DNA of 64,000 nucleotides from Chitinophaga sancti. GTDB taxonomy: Bacteria; Bacteroidota; Bacteroidia; Chitinophagales; Chitinophagaceae. The stretch covers positions 5,766,001-5,830,000 of the forward strand of contig NZ_CP139972.1 of the NCBI RefSeq assembly GCF_034424315.1, read 5' to 3'. A program made the position numbers and the translations under genes. Shown piece by piece: positions 54,184 to 63,069 of this stretch (positions are counted from its first letter, which is position 1; each line of letters begins with the position of its first letter). The notes beneath the pieces are model-generated. The model made no database searches, was not told the origin of the DNA, and worked only from the letters and a program-made list of their open reading frames with translations.

Positions 54184-56896
54184 GAGCCTACTGGCCATAC
54201 TATTATGTTGCAGTGCTGGCATTCGTGTATCCGCCCAGGAGAGAGATACCATCCCTGCAGCAGACCAACCAGTGGGATTGAATTTACCATTGGGAAATGC
54301 ACAACCTCAGCAATATGAGATAGCTGACATCATCGTGTCAGGAACCCAGTATCTTGATAAGTCCCTGCTGATCTCCCTCTCCGGATTGAACGTAGGTGAC
54401 AAAGTCGTTTATCCCGGCGGTGACCAGTTTGCAAAAGCAATCCAGGCCCTGTGGGGACAAAGACTGTTTGCCAACGTCGCTATCTATGTAAACAAAATTG
54501 AAGATGGTCAGATCTGGCTGGAAATTGAATTGCAGGAACGCCCTCGTCTGAACCAGTTCATCTTCAAAGGAGTTAAAAAATCCGAGCAGGAAGAAATTAT
54601 CAAGAAAACCGGTATGCGTAAAGGCCAGGTGGTAACCGAAAGCATGGAACAAAATGCGGTAGGTATCATCAGGAAATATTACAGCGAAAAAGGTTTCCGC
54701 AACGCCGAGGTAAATGTGGGCGAGCGAACCGATAGCGGCCAGACGAATGCCACCAACGTTGTGTTCACCGTTGTAAAAGGGGGCAAAGCGAAGGTAGATA
54801 ACATATACATCGTAGGTAACCAGAACATTGGGGATACCAAACTGAAAAAGAAAATGAAGGGTACCAAAGAAAGGACCCGCCTCACCATCTACCCGGATTA
54901 TGAGCCTGTATGGCCGGATTCTGCTGACGATCGTGGTGACTACTGGCATACCTTCGGTTTCCTCCAGCCGTCACGTACGCTGGAAGAACTGGATCCTTAT
55001 TTCCGGTTCAAACTGTTCTCCTCTGCTAAGTTCAACGAAAACAAGTACGCTGAAGATAAAGAGAAAGTTATCTCTTACTACAATACCCAGGGTTACCGCG
55101 ATGCGGTGCTCGTGAGAGATACCACATACAAATCCCAGAATGGTGGTGTGAATGTGAGTATGGAAGTGATGGAAGGGAAAAAATATTACTTCGGTAAGAT
55201 CACCTGGAAAGGTAATAGCCGTTATACTGACTCTCTGCTGGCGAAAGTATTAGGTATTAAGGAAGGTGACACATACAACCAGGAAATGCTGCAGAAACGC
55301 CTGCTCTCATCCGAAGGTGGTGACGTAGGTGGTCTGTACATGGACTACGGTTACCTGTTCTTCCATGCTGACCCGGTAGAAGTAGGTATTCATGGTGATA
55401 CTATCGACTACGAGATCAGGATCTCTGAAGGTCCGCAGGCTACTATCAAGGAAGTACGTATTGCAGGTAACGAAAAGACAAACGAACATGTAATCCGTCG
55501 TGAGCTGCGTACACTGCCAGGTGAGAAATTCAGCCGTACTGACCTGATTCGTTCTAACCGTGAAATTGCGAACCTCGGTTTCTTCAACCCTGAAAAGATC
55601 GGTATGAACCCGGTACCTAATATCCAGGATGGAACTGTGGACATCGATTATACTGTAGAAGAAAAAGCAAATGACCAGTTGGAACTGTCAGCAGGTTGGG
55701 GTGGTTACATTGGTCTGACCGGTACACTCGGTGTGACCTTCAATAACTTCTCTCTGCGCAATATCTTCAACAAGCAAACATGGGATCCATTACCAAGTGG
55801 CGATGGTCAGAAATTATCTGTTCGTATCTCCTCAAACGGTAAGGCATACCGTTCTTATAACTTCTCCTTCACCGAACCATGGTTAGGTGGTAAAAAAAGG
55901 AACCAGTTCTCTGTAAGCTTCTACAACAGTTACCAGAACCCGAACGCATACTCTTCTTATATTTATGGTAGCACGCTGAATAACAGTGCATTCTTCAAAG
56001 TAATGGGTGCTTCTGTATCACTGGGTAAGCAGCTGAAATGGCCTGATGACTATTTCACCCTGATCTATGCGGTGAACTATCAGCAGTATAAACTGAAGAA
56101 CTATAACTACTTTAATATTCCAGGTTTCTCCACCGGTACATCAAATAATATCAACCTGAAACTGACACTGGCCCGTTCATCTGTTGACCAGCAGATCTTT
56201 CCAAGATCCGGTTCCAACTTTATGCTGAGCGGTCAGTTTACACCTCCATACTCTATGTTCCATCCTGACAAGGATTACAAACTGGAGTCTATCAAGGATC
56301 AGTTCAGTTTTATCGAATATCAGAAATACCGTTTCAATGCTGAGTGGTACGTTCCATTGAGCAAGCCAATGGGTAGTGACAACAAGATGTTCGTCATGAA
56401 GATTGCAGCTAAATTTGGTTACATCAGCCGTTATAACAACAGAACAACCCTGTCTCCATTCGGTCGTTTTGAACTGGGTGGTGATGGTCTGAGTAACTTT
56501 GCGATCTATGACCGTGATATCGTATCCCAGAGAGGTTATCCTGTATACTATTCATCTGACCCAAGAAGCAATTCTGAAAACAGCCAGCCAAGTGGTTACG
56601 AAGGGTTCACTATCTTCAACAAGTATGTGATGGAGTTGCGTTATCCATTCAGCCTGAGTCCAAGTTCAACGATTTTTGGTCTGGCATTCGTGGAAGCGGC
56701 TAACGGTTACAGGGATGTACAGGAATACAATCCGTTCAAACTCCGTCGTTCTGCCGGTCTGGGTATGCGCTTCTACCTGCCGATGTTTGGTTTGCTTGGA
56801 TTTGACTACGGTATCGGGTTTGACCGTCTGCAGGCTGGCAATGGCCTGAAAGATGCCGCTAAGTTCACCTTCATGCTGGGCTTCGAACCGGAATAA
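54164..56896 (+). CDS. bamA: outer membrane protein assembly factor BamA
   Basis: The 910-residue Omp85 protein that folds barrels into the outer membrane. A signal peptide (MKKLFPKSLLAILLCCSAGI) supports the start at 54164. About five POTRA repeats occupy residues 45-480 (YEIADIIVSGTQYLDKSLLI at the first; TIKEVRIAGNEKTNEHVIRR at the last), and the barrel follows to the C-terminal TFMLGFEPE. The substrate-gating region holds FGRFELGGDGLSNF. Its start lies inside uppS, giving a 20-bp overlap and likely translational coupling. Confidence 0.95.
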   Translation: MKKLFPKSLLAILLCCSAGIRVSAQERDTIPAADQPVGLNLPLGNAQPQQYEIADIIVSGTQYLDKSLLISLSGLNVGDKVVYPGGDQFAKAIQALWGQRLFANVAIYVNKIEDGQIWLEIELQERPRLNQFIFKGVKKSEQEEIIKKTGMRKGQVVTESMEQNAVGIIRKYYSEKGFRNAEVNVGERTDSGQTNATNVVFTVVKGGKAKVDNIYIVGNQNIGDTKLKKKMKGTKERTRLTIYPDYEPVWPDSADDRGDYWHTFGFLQPSRTLEELDPYFRFKLFSSAKFNENKYAEDKEKVISYYNTQGYRDAVLVRDTTYKSQNGGVNVSMEVMEGKKYYFGKITWKGNSRYTDSLLAKVLGIKEGDTYNQEMLQKRLLSSEGGDVGGLYMDYGYLFFHADPVEVGIHGDTIDYEIRISEGPQATIKEVRIAGNEKTNEHVIRRELRTLPGEKFSRTDLIRSNREIANLGFFNPEKIGMNPVPNIQDGTVDIDYTVEEKANDQLELSAGWGGYIGLTGTLGVTFNNFSLRNIFNKQTWDPLPSGDGQKLSVRISSNGKAYRSYNFSFTEPWLGGKKRNQFSVSFYNSYQNPNAYSSYIYGSTLNNSAFFKVMGASVSLGKQLKWPDDYFTLIYAVNYQQYKLKNYNYFNIPGFSTGTSNNINLKLTLARSSVDQQIFPRSGSNFMLSGQFTPPYSMFHPDKDYKLESIKDQFSFIEYQKYRFNAEWYVPLSKPMGSDNKMFVMKIAAKFGYISRYNNRTTLSPFGRFELGGDGLSNFAIYDRDIVSQRGYPVYYSSDPRSNSENSQPSGYEGFTIFNKYVMELRYPFSLSPSSTIFGLAFVEAANGYRDVQEYNPFKLRRSAGLGMRFYLPMFGLLGFDYGIGFDRLQAGNGLKDAAKFTFMLGFEPE

Positions 56897-56916
56897 TAGA
56901 AAGAAACTTATTGTAT

Positions 56917-56940
56917 AAAGCTCTCCTGATGGGGAGCTTT
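56917..56940 (+). terminator. hairpin after bamA
   Basis: AAAGCTC / GAGCTTT with an inner CC/GG pair; no T-run follows. It may partly reduce transcription into the ompH pair. Confidence 0.45.
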
Positions 56941-57041
56941 CATACTATCAGGGGGGAGGGTGAGGTCTGAATAAATTTTAAATTATATATTGCGAATCCG
57001 AAATCCCACGTGGTGCCTATATGTTTAAATTAATGAACACT

Positions 57042-57560
57042 ATGAAGAAACTAAGCCTTCTGATCACCCTGGTGCTGGGAACTGCCCTGATGGCAAGTGC
57101 ACAGCGCTACTGCGTGATCGATACAAAGTATATTCTGGACAACATCCCTGAATATAAAGATGCCCAAACAAAGCTGGATGCAGTAGCTGAGCAATGGCAA
57201 AAAGAGATAGATGCAAAATTCCTTGAGGTAGACAAGATGTACAAGTCTTATCAGGCGGAACAGGTGATGCTGACAGACGAACTGAAGCATAAGCGTGAAG
57301 AGGAGATTGTAGCAAGAGAAAAAGAGGCAAAGGATTTGCAGAAGAAACGTTTTGGTTACGAGGGTGACCTATTTAAGAAAAGGGAGGAACTGGTAAAGCC
57401 GATACAGGACAGAGTATATAATGCCGTACAAAAACTCGCCGCGCAGCGTATGTACGACTTTGTGCTGGATAAGGCCGGAGGTGTTACTGTAATTTTCTCT
57501 GACCCTAAGCTGGATAAAAGCGACGATATTCTGAGCACACTCGGTGTAAAGAAGCAATAG
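57042..57560 (+). CDS. OmpH/Skp-family periplasmic chaperone, first copy
   Basis: A protein of about 172 residues with a signal peptide MKKLSLLITLVLGTALMASA. The start may also be the in-frame ATG at 57021 or 57033. The mature part is the Skp coiled coil: strand RYCVIDTKYILDNIPEYKDA, long charged helices (about 40-120) and the closing DFVLDKAGGVTVIFSDPKLD. Skp holds unfolded barrel proteins for BamA, whose gene is upstream. A second copy follows 102 bp later. Confidence 0.88.
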   Translation: MKKLSLLITLVLGTALMASAQRYCVIDTKYILDNIPEYKDAQTKLDAVAEQWQKEIDAKFLEVDKMYKSYQAEQVMLTDELKHKREEEIVAREKEAKDLQKKRFGYEGDLFKKREELVKPIQDRVYNAVQKLAAQRMYDFVLDKAGGVTVIFSDPKLDKSDDILSTLGVKKQ

Positions 57561-57662
57561 CAGCATATCCAACAGACATGGGATTTAGGAATTATTAACC
57601 TTTTGTACCAAATTTTAACCTTAGTTTAGTATTCAAAATCTTTTTTAAACACAGACAACATC

Positions 57663-58172
57663 ATGAAGAAGTATGTAATTATTGCTTTCGTGGCAGTATC
57701 CGGATTGTTCAGCGTGAAGACAATGGCACAGTCCAAAGTGGCTCACATTAACGCTCAGGCCCTGATCGAGGCAATGCCGGAAGCCCAGACGGCAATGAAA
57801 ACCCTGCAGACTTACGCAGAGGAACTGGATAAGGATGGAAAAGGACTGATTGATGAGTATCAGAAAAAACTGAAAGAGTTTAACGACGGTGCAGATAAGA
57901 TGACTGACAACGTTCGTGAGATCAAAGGTAAAGAGCTGCAGGCAGCTCAGAAAAACATCCAGGAATACCAGGATGCTGCCCAGAACAAGATCGAAGCAAA
58001 ACGTCAGGAACTGCTGAAACCAATCTATGATAAAGCTCGTAAGGCAATCGAAGATACTGCAAAAGAAAAAGGTTACGGTTATGTAATCGACAATTCCCAG
58101 AGCATTCTGCTGGTATCACCTGCTGCTGACGACCTGACTGCGCCTGTGAAAGCTAAGCTGGGTATCAAATAG
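57663..58172 (+). CDS. OmpH/Skp-family periplasmic chaperone, second copy
   Basis: A 169-residue paralogue of the upstream chaperone. Signal peptide to about Ala22 (VKTMAQ), then KVAHINAQALIEAMPEAQTA, a charged coiled coil (about 50-130) and the end YGYVIDNSQSILLVSPAADD. Tandem OmpH genes after bamA are normal in Bacteroidota. A GC-rich terminator follows at 58200. Confidence 0.9.
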   Translation: MKKYVIIAFVAVSGLFSVKTMAQSKVAHINAQALIEAMPEAQTAMKTLQTYAEELDKDGKGLIDEYQKKLKEFNDGADKMTDNVREIKGKELQAAQKNIQEYQDAAQNKIEAKRQELLKPIYDKARKAIEDTAKEKGYGYVIDNSQSILLVSPAADDLTAPVKAKLGIK

Positions 58173-58199
58173 TCTGACACTTAAAACTTAATATAATAG

Positions 58200-58229
58200 C
58201 CCCGGGATCCGTTCCCGGGGTATTTTTTT
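58200..58229 (+). terminator. terminator of the uppS-bamA-ompH operon
   Basis: A 7-bp GC stem CCCCGGG / CCCGGGG with a 7-nt loop, followed by TATTTTTTT. Confidence 0.9.
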
Positions 58230-58259
58230 AAAAATCCTTTATTATCTCATAAAATTCTT

Positions 58260-58267
58260 TACCTTTG
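58260..58267 (+). promoter_or_regulatory. -7 element of rpmH-rnpA-yidD
   Basis: A perfect TACCTTTG 76 bp before rpmH; TTTA about 18-20 bp upstream is a poor -33 element. A leader of about 70 nt would result. Confidence 0.45.
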
Positions 58268-58343
58268 CCTTCCGTTTTAAAAACACGGGTTCCGCAAGAC
58301 GGGAAAGTATTTAGTATAGTACAGGTAAAAACAAAATATTAAA

Positions 58344-58499
58344 ATGAAACGTACTTTTCAACCGCATAACAGACGCAGAAAGAGCGTTCATGGTTTTAGA
58401 AAGAGAATGGAAACTGCTAACGGCCGTAAAGTATTAGCTTCCCGCAGAGCTAAAGGACGTAAGAAATTAACTGTTTCTGACGAGCGTAAGCTGAAATAA
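58344..58499 (+). CDS. rpmH: 50S ribosomal protein L34
   Basis: A 51-residue, very basic ribosomal protein. The sequence begins [20 protein letters not shown] and continues [20 protein letters not shown], the L34 signature, with a short C-terminal extension [10 protein letters not shown]. It is followed by rnpA and yidD, the widely conserved order. Confidence 0.97.
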   Translation: MKRTFQPHNRRRKSVHGFRKRMETANGRKVLASRRAKGRKKLTVSDERKLK

Positions 58500-58570
58500 A
58501 ATCAGCTTTAACTGCATGCGCCCTTAGGGCATAACTTGCAGCTTTTAAGGCTGGTTCCTGATCGAACAGA

Positions 58571-58609
58571 ATGTTATTGCTTTTGATAGATAAATCGGAC
58601 TTGCCATAA
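58571..58609 (+). CDS. possible 12-codon leader ORF overlapping the rnpA start
   Basis: ATG-started peptide [12 protein letters not shown]. Its TAA stop (58607-58609) overlaps the AUA codon at 58606-58608 where the rnpA reading frame seems to begin. It may bring ribosomes to that codon by termination-reinitiation. It could be chance. Confidence 0.3.
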   Translation: MLLLLIDKSDLP

Positions 58610-59007
58610 AAACTTATTCTTTTACAAAAGAAGAAAGGTTAAAAAGCAGAAAAATCATTGAAACGCTTTTTCGGGAAGGAAAAGCGTTTTCTGTTTTTCC
58701 ATACCGCGTAGTATATATGCCGGTAGATAATCCCATTGCCCCATATCCCGTTCAGGCTGGTTTCAGTGTATCCACTAAACGCTTTCCGCATGCTGTGGAT
58801 CGCAATAGGGTGAAACGCCTGACAAGGGAATGTTACCGTCTGCAAAAAGGTGAACTGTATGAGCAGCTACGGGCACAGCAGCCGAATGGCCATCTGGCCG
58901 TATTCTTTATCTATACAGACAAGAAAATAGCCCCCTTCACTACCCTCCAACACAAAATTTCCCTAATTTTAAAGAAACTGGCGAAGGAAGCGCTGGCTGC
59001 ATCATGA
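58606..59007 (+). CDS. rnpA: ribonuclease P protein component, apparent AUA start
   Basis: The protein cofactor of RNase P, which trims tRNA 5' ends. The conserved frame reads [20 protein letters not shown], then [20 protein letters not shown] and later [20 protein letters not shown], the RNase P signature. The family N-terminus lies upstream of the first in-frame ATG (58717), which would delete 37 conserved residues. An in-frame TAA at 58591-58593 limits the start. Between it and the conserved part there is no ATG, GTG or TTG; the best-placed codon is ATA 58606, where relatives have Met. The stop overlaps yidD (ATGA). Confidence 0.85.
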   Translation: MKTYSFTKEERLKSRKIIETLFREGKAFSVFPYRVVYMPVDNPIAPYPVQAGFSVSTKRFPHAVDRNRVKRLTRECYRLQKGELYEQLRAQQPNGHLAVFFIYTDKKIAPFTTLQHKISLILKKLAKEALAAS

Positions 59008-59231
59008 AGATCTTCAGCTTGTTGAGCTACCCGTTCATATGGGTTATCAGGATTTACCAATGGGGTATTTCGCCGCTGCTTGGCAATAAGTGCAGGTATA
59101 CACCTACCTGTTCGCAATATGGCGTGGAAGCGCTGAAAAAGCATGGGTTGATAAAAGGCGGTTACCTCACCGTAAAGCGAATTTTGTCCTGCCATCCCTG
59201 GGGTGGACATGGGCATGACCCGGTTCCATAA
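59004..59231 (+). CDS. yidD: membrane protein insertion efficiency factor YidD
   Basis: A 75-residue inner-membrane-associated protein that aids YidC-dependent insertion. The sequence shows the family pattern [20 protein letters not shown] with its cysteines, then [10 protein letters not shown] and [13 protein letters not shown]. The ATG overlaps the rnpA stop, so the two are translationally coupled. Confidence 0.95.
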   Translation: MKIFSLLSYPFIWVIRIYQWGISPLLGNKCRYTPTCSQYGVEALKKHGLIKGGYLTVKRILSCHPWGGHGHDPVP

Positions 59232-59408
59232 ATTCTGACGACCTTTCAGGGCTTAAAAACACAAAGTGTAATGCAGGAATAAGTATCCAAACTTTCCAGG
59301 CTGCCGCAGGCCAATCCTGTTATACGCCACGTATTTTAACTTTTCAAATACGTAAAGAACTTGTAGTTTACGACTGCTTTATAAATTAGCTCACATTAAC
59401 TTTTACCT

Positions 59409-61076
59409 ATGCGTGCATTTTTTCAGAGAAAGAGGAGGATTGTAGTGATATTGGTGTTGCTTATCATAGGTGGTACCGGTATCAAGGCATATAGTGACAA
59501 AGACAAATACTTTGAGATCGCTAAAAATCTGGACATCTTCGCAGCTTTCTACCGGGAGCTGAATACCTACTATGTAGACGATCTACCCCCGGAAAAACTG
59601 ATGCATAAGGGCATAGACGCCATCCTGGAAGAAACAGATCCATATACTGACTTCATCCCCGAAGAGAACCTGGATGAACTCAAATTCATGGCTACCGGTA
59701 AATATGGTGGCGTGGGGATCTCTGTCATTACCGACAGCGTACGCACCGTAGTCACCGACATTTATGAAGGCAGTCCGATGGACAAAGCCGGCGTAAAGAC
59801 AGGAGACCTGATCCTGTCACTGGATGGCAAGCCTACCAAAGATATGAGCCAGGACGACATCAGCCATATGCTGAAAGGCGTACCGGGCACGAGCCTGCAA
59901 ATGGTGACTAAAAACCCGTCTACAGGTGTAGAAAGCTCCAAAACCATTACCCGCGAAGAGATCAATGTAAAGCCGGTGAGCTATGCCGGTATTGTAGGCA
60001 ATGATATCGGGTATATCCGCATGACACAGTTTACCGAAAATAGTGGCGATGCCGTATCCGATGCATTTTCCCAGCTGAAAAAAGACCATCCGGGCATTAA
60101 GGGGATGATCCTGGACCTGCGTGGGAACCCCGGTGGCCTGCTGGATGAAGCGGTACGGGTAGCGAACATCTTTGTGGACAGGAACAAGGTGATCGTAAGC
60201 ACCAAAGGGAAGGTAAAGAACTGGGATCGTGACTATAAAACTGAAGGCAATGCGATAGATGCAAAAATCCCGCTGGCGGTACTGACCAACCGTTCTTCTG
60301 CATCTGCTTCAGAAATCGTGGCAGGGGCTATCCAGGACCTGGATCGCGGCGTTATCATCGGGCAGCGCTCCTTTGGTAAGGGCCTGGTACAAACTACCCG
60401 TCCGCTGCCTTATAATGCGAAACTGAAAGTAACCACGGCAAAATACTATACACCAAGTGGCCGCTGTATCCAGGCGATTGACTACTCCCGCCGCAATGAC
60501 GATGGGGAAGTAGAATCAGTACCGGATAGCCTGCGTAAATCATTCAGCACTGCCGACGGCCGTAAGGTACGCGATGGGGGAGGGATAGAACCGGATGATG
60601 CAGTAGATCCGACCCTGTTAAGCCAGGTGACGGTGACCCTGCTGCGCAGACAGTATATCTTCGACTACGCTACCCAATATTATTATTCACATCCTAAGGT
60701 TGCAGTTGCAGGTAACTTCTCCCTGAGTGAGGATGACTTTGCTGATTTTATGCACTACCTGGATGGTAGAAACTATAGTTATAAGACCCATACGGAAGAG
60801 GCAATGGAAAACCTACAGGCTACTGCCCGTAAGGAGAAATACTATGATGCCGTGTCAAAAGAATTTGAAGCCCTGCAGGCGAAGATGAAACACGACAAAA
60901 AGCAGGATCTGCTGAAGAATAAAACAGAGATCAAACATCTGCTGGAAGAAGAGATCTCTAACCGTTACTATATGCAGAAAGGAAGAATCGCACAGTCGCT
61001 GGTGACAGATAATGAAGTGACCGAGGCGGTGAAAGTGCTGCGCGACCCTCAGCGTTATCAGCAATTACTCCATTGA
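59409..61076 (+). CDS. S41 family C-terminal processing protease (CtpA-like)
   Basis: A 555-residue periplasmic serine protease with an N-terminal membrane anchor (about 10-27). The PDZ domain (about 90-170: GKYGGVGISVITDS, MDKAGVKTGDLILSLDG) is followed by the S41 domain with LDLRGNPGGLLDEAV, the nucleophile in SSASASEIVAGAIQD and Lys in GQRSFGKGLVQTTRP. The C-terminal 150 residues are a helical extension. It trims or degrades envelope proteins. It stands alone; a dispersed repeat follows. Confidence 0.93.
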   Translation: MRAFFQRKRRIVVILVLLIIGGTGIKAYSDKDKYFEIAKNLDIFAAFYRELNTYYVDDLPPEKLMHKGIDAILEETDPYTDFIPEENLDELKFMATGKYGGVGISVITDSVRTVVTDIYEGSPMDKAGVKTGDLILSLDGKPTKDMSQDDISHMLKGVPGTSLQMVTKNPSTGVESSKTITREEINVKPVSYAGIVGNDIGYIRMTQFTENSGDAVSDAFSQLKKDHPGIKGMILDLRGNPGGLLDEAVRVANIFVDRNKVIVSTKGKVKNWDRDYKTEGNAIDAKIPLAVLTNRSSASASEIVAGAIQDLDRGVIIGQRSFGKGLVQTTRPLPYNAKLKVTTAKYYTPSGRCIQAIDYSRRNDDGEVESVPDSLRKSFSTADGRKVRDGGGIEPDDAVDPTLLSQVTVTLLRRQYIFDYATQYYYSHPKVAVAGNFSLSEDDFADFMHYLDGRNYSYKTHTEEAMENLQATARKEKYYDAVSKEFEALQAKMKHDKKQDLLKNKTEIKHLLEEEISNRYYMQKGRIAQSLVTDNEVTEAVKVLRDPQRYQQLLH

Positions 61077-61084
61077 TCATATTG

Positions 61085-61152
61085 ATTGGGGCTGACAAAA
61101 ATGTAAAATGAAGTCAGCCCTTTTTCTTTGAAAATGGTTTTCATGCCCGTTG
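61085..61152. repeat. dispersed repeat family A, shortened copy 3
   Basis: GGGGCTGACAAAAATGTAAAATGAAGTCAGCCC-type hairpin: the left end matches copy 1 (near 29.96 kb), then the middle is missing and the right end TCAGCCC follows directly. GAAAATGGTTTTCAT (61131-61145) is the inverse of the hairpin next to copy 1. It may also act as terminator of the protease gene, since TTTTTCTTT follows. Confidence 0.65.
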
Positions 61153-61185
61153 GTGAATTCCCTCTTTCATGAATGTTCTTATTTG

Positions 61186-61262
61186 GGTTCCTGATGGAAT
61201 CGTATCGTCTTTTAAAAGATTCTCAAAAGGGATTTTTATTTTTGATCTAACCTCATTTTTTC
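61186..61262. repeat. dispersed repeat family B, copy 2
   Basis: The same-orientation counterpart of 36362-36440, sharing TTCCTGATGGAATCGTAT, GTCTTTTAAA and GATTCTCAA blocks. It contains TATTTTTG (61237-61244 region), a possible -7 element for the following lipoprotein gene, so the repeat may carry promoter activity. Confidence 0.65.
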
Positions 61263-61291
61263 ATCGTTTTTTACCCAATAAAATTTCATGT

Positions 61292-62065
61292 ATGAACAAA
61301 CTCCTCCTGCCCTTTATTGTTACCATTCTGCTGGCATGTAATAATACCAGTATTGGTGGCCGGCACGATTCGGTGACGGTGATCAGAAAAGATACCACGA
61401 CTGAATCTTTTGATACCACGACAATGAATATACTGAGTGAAACAGAAAAGGTGGAAGGATGGCAGTTATTGTTTAATGGAAAAGACCTGAATGGCTGGCA
61501 TTTGTACCAGCATAAGACAGGCGGTGCATGGGCTGTGGATAGCGGAATGCTGCATTGTAAGGGAGATAAGGATTTCAAGGCAAACCGGGCCGATCTGACA
61601 TCCGATAGTACGTATGAAAATTTTGAATTGTTCCTGGAATGGAAGATTGCACCGCAGGGGAATAGTGGCATTATTTACCTGGCGTCTGAAGAATACCATG
61701 CTGCTTATGAGAGTGGACCGGAGTACCAGTTGATTGATGATAATAACTTTCCTGAAAAGCTGGAAGAGTGGCAGAAGACGGGATGTAACTATGCAATGAG
61801 TGCCCCGCTGGTGAATGCAACGCGTCCTGCCGGCGTGTGGAATCATGCACGGATTGTGGTGTTCCATGGGCATGTGGAGCATTGGCTGAACGGGCAGAAG
61901 ACGGCAGATTATGTGATTGGGTCAAAGGAGTGGAAGGCGGAGAAAGAGAAGGGTAAGTGGAAGGATGCTAAAGGATATGGTGGTACGAAAAATGGGTTTA
62001 TTGATTTGCAGGACCATGGAAGTGAGATCTGGTTTAAGAACATAAAAATAAAGCGCCTTTCATAG
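61292..62065 (+). CDS. DUF1080 domain lipoprotein
   Basis: A 257-residue exported protein. ATG 61292 gives a lipoprotein signal (LLLPFIVTILLACNN, Cys near 15); the frame is open further upstream only through the repeat. Residues about 65-257 form the DUF1080 (3-keto-disaccharide hydrolase/LamG-like) fold: GWQLLFNGKDLNGWHLYQ, FELFLEWKIAPQGNSGIIYL and GFIDLQDHGSEIWFKNIKIK. Members act on glycosides in the periplasm or at the surface. Substrate unknown. Confidence 0.9.
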   Translation: MNKLLLPFIVTILLACNNTSIGGRHDSVTVIRKDTTTESFDTTTMNILSETEKVEGWQLLFNGKDLNGWHLYQHKTGGAWAVDSGMLHCKGDKDFKANRADLTSDSTYENFELFLEWKIAPQGNSGIIYLASEEYHAAYESGPEYQLIDDNNFPEKLEEWQKTGCNYAMSAPLVNATRPAGVWNHARIVVFHGHVEHWLNGQKTADYVIGSKEWKAEKEKGKWKDAKGYGGTKNGFIDLQDHGSEIWFKNIKIKRLS

Positions 62066-62104
62066 CGCCAATGTCAGGGCGGTGGAGCTGTCCTGACATT
62101 GGCG
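62066..62104 (+). terminator. hairpin after the DUF1080 gene
   Basis: A 13-bp perfect stem CGCCAATGTCAGG / CCTGACATTGGCG with a 13-nt loop; no T-run directly after. Confidence 0.65.
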
Positions 62105-62113
62105 GGAGCAAAT

Positions 62114-62145
62114 AAAAAGGCCGCGGCAATTGCCGCGGCCTTTTT
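62114..62145. terminator. bidirectional terminator, perfect 32-bp palindrome
   Basis: Core GGCCGCGGCAATTGCCGCGG with A and T runs on both sides, between the convergent DUF1080 and sod genes. Confidence 0.92.
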
Positions 62146-62165
62146 ATTTGAATTATTTTGAAATA

Positions 62166-62771
62166 TTACAAAGCTGCTTCGTAACGTTTGCTAACTGCAT
62201 CCCAGTTTACAACATTCCAGAATGCTTTCAGGTAGTCAGGACGACGGTTCTGATATTTCAGGTAGTAAGCATGTTCCCATACATCACAACCTAAGATTGG
62301 TGTACCTTTTACTTCAGCAACATCCATCAGTGGATTGTCCTGATTAGGGGTAGAAGAAACTTCCAGTTTACCACCTTTAACCAGCAGCCAGGCCCAACCT
62401 GAACCGAAGCGGGTAGTACCTGCGGCGTTGAATTTCTCTTTGAACTCTTCGAAAGAACCGAAAGTGCTCTTGATGGCATCAGCCAGTTTGCCGGTAGGTT
62501 CTCCACCTGCATTAGGGGCGAGGATCGTCCAGAAAAAGCTGTGGTTCCAGTGACCACCACCATTGTTCCTGATGGCAGGGCTCAGTGTACCGGCAACAGC
62601 AACCAGTTCTTCCAGGGATTTATGTTCGTTTTCAGTACCGGCAATTGCTTTGTTCAGGTTGTCAACATATGCCTGATGGTGCTTACCATGGTGAATTTCC
62701 ATTGTCTGCTTGTCGATATGTGGTTCCAGTGCGTCTGTAGCGTACGGTAAGCTCGGAAGTGTAAATGCCAT
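62166..62771 (-). CDS. superoxide dismutase (Fe/Mn family)
   Basis: A 201-residue cytosolic SOD. Metal ligands are His27-region ([20 protein letters not shown]), His in [10 protein letters not shown], and Asp/His in [19 protein letters not shown]. The GSGWAWLL and [13 protein letters not shown] segments are typical. Whether it uses iron, manganese or either cannot be decided by eye. It is monocistronic with a full-consensus promoter. Confidence 0.95.
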   Translation of the reverse strand: MAFTLPSLPYATDALEPHIDKQTMEIHHGKHHQAYVDNLNKAIAGTENEHKSLEELVAVAGTLSPAIRNNGGGHWNHSFFWTILAPNAGGEPTGKLADAIKSTFGSFEEFKEKFNAAGTTRFGSGWAWLLVKGGKLEVSSTPNQDNPLMDVAEVKGTPILGCDVWEHAYYLKYQNRRPDYLKAFWNVVNWDAVSKRYEAAL

Positions 62772-62820
62772 AACTTATGTTTTTTATTGCGTTAAAAAAT
62801 AAGAGTGTATCAATAGGTAC

Positions 62821-62852
62821 CAAATTTACTGCCTAATCAGCTAAATATCAAA
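62821..62852 (-). promoter_or_regulatory. promoter of the superoxide dismutase gene
   Basis: On the minus strand TTTG (62849-62852), a 20-bp spacer and TAAATTTG (62821-62828): a full match to the Bacteroidota consensus. The leader would be about 45 nt. Confidence 0.7.
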
Positions 62853-63019
62853 AGGAGGCCGAATGGCTGTGCAGTTGCCAGCGCCAGCAGTACCGGCAAT
62901 TTGCTTGAATTATCAGCAAAACATAGGTATTCCCGCCCAATTCGCGTACCAAATGGATTGGATATATGCTTTTTTATTTTATATTTACGTTAAGTGTTAT
63001 AACAACTTTAGTATGCATG

Positions 63020-63041
63020 CCTTTACGTATACACGTAAAGG
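63020..63041. promoter_or_regulatory. palindromic operator candidate upstream of the PAS-LuxR gene
   Basis: A perfect 9-bp inverted repeat CCTTTACGT-ATAC-ACGTAAAGG, 28 bp before the start codon. A related half-site TTTACGTTAAG lies about 35 bp further upstream. Such symmetry is usual for dimeric LuxR-type regulators and suggests autoregulation. Confidence 0.5.
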
Positions 63042-63069
63042 TTAGTGCTGTTCGTATAAAACTAAAAGT

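Noticed and set aside
58717..59007. Short rnpA beginning at the first ATG
   Set aside because: It would delete about 37 conserved N-terminal residues that are encoded in frame upstream.
61169..61291. Longer start of the DUF1080 lipoprotein
   Set aside because: The added codons are the family B repeat; the downstream ATG gives a proper lipoprotein signal.
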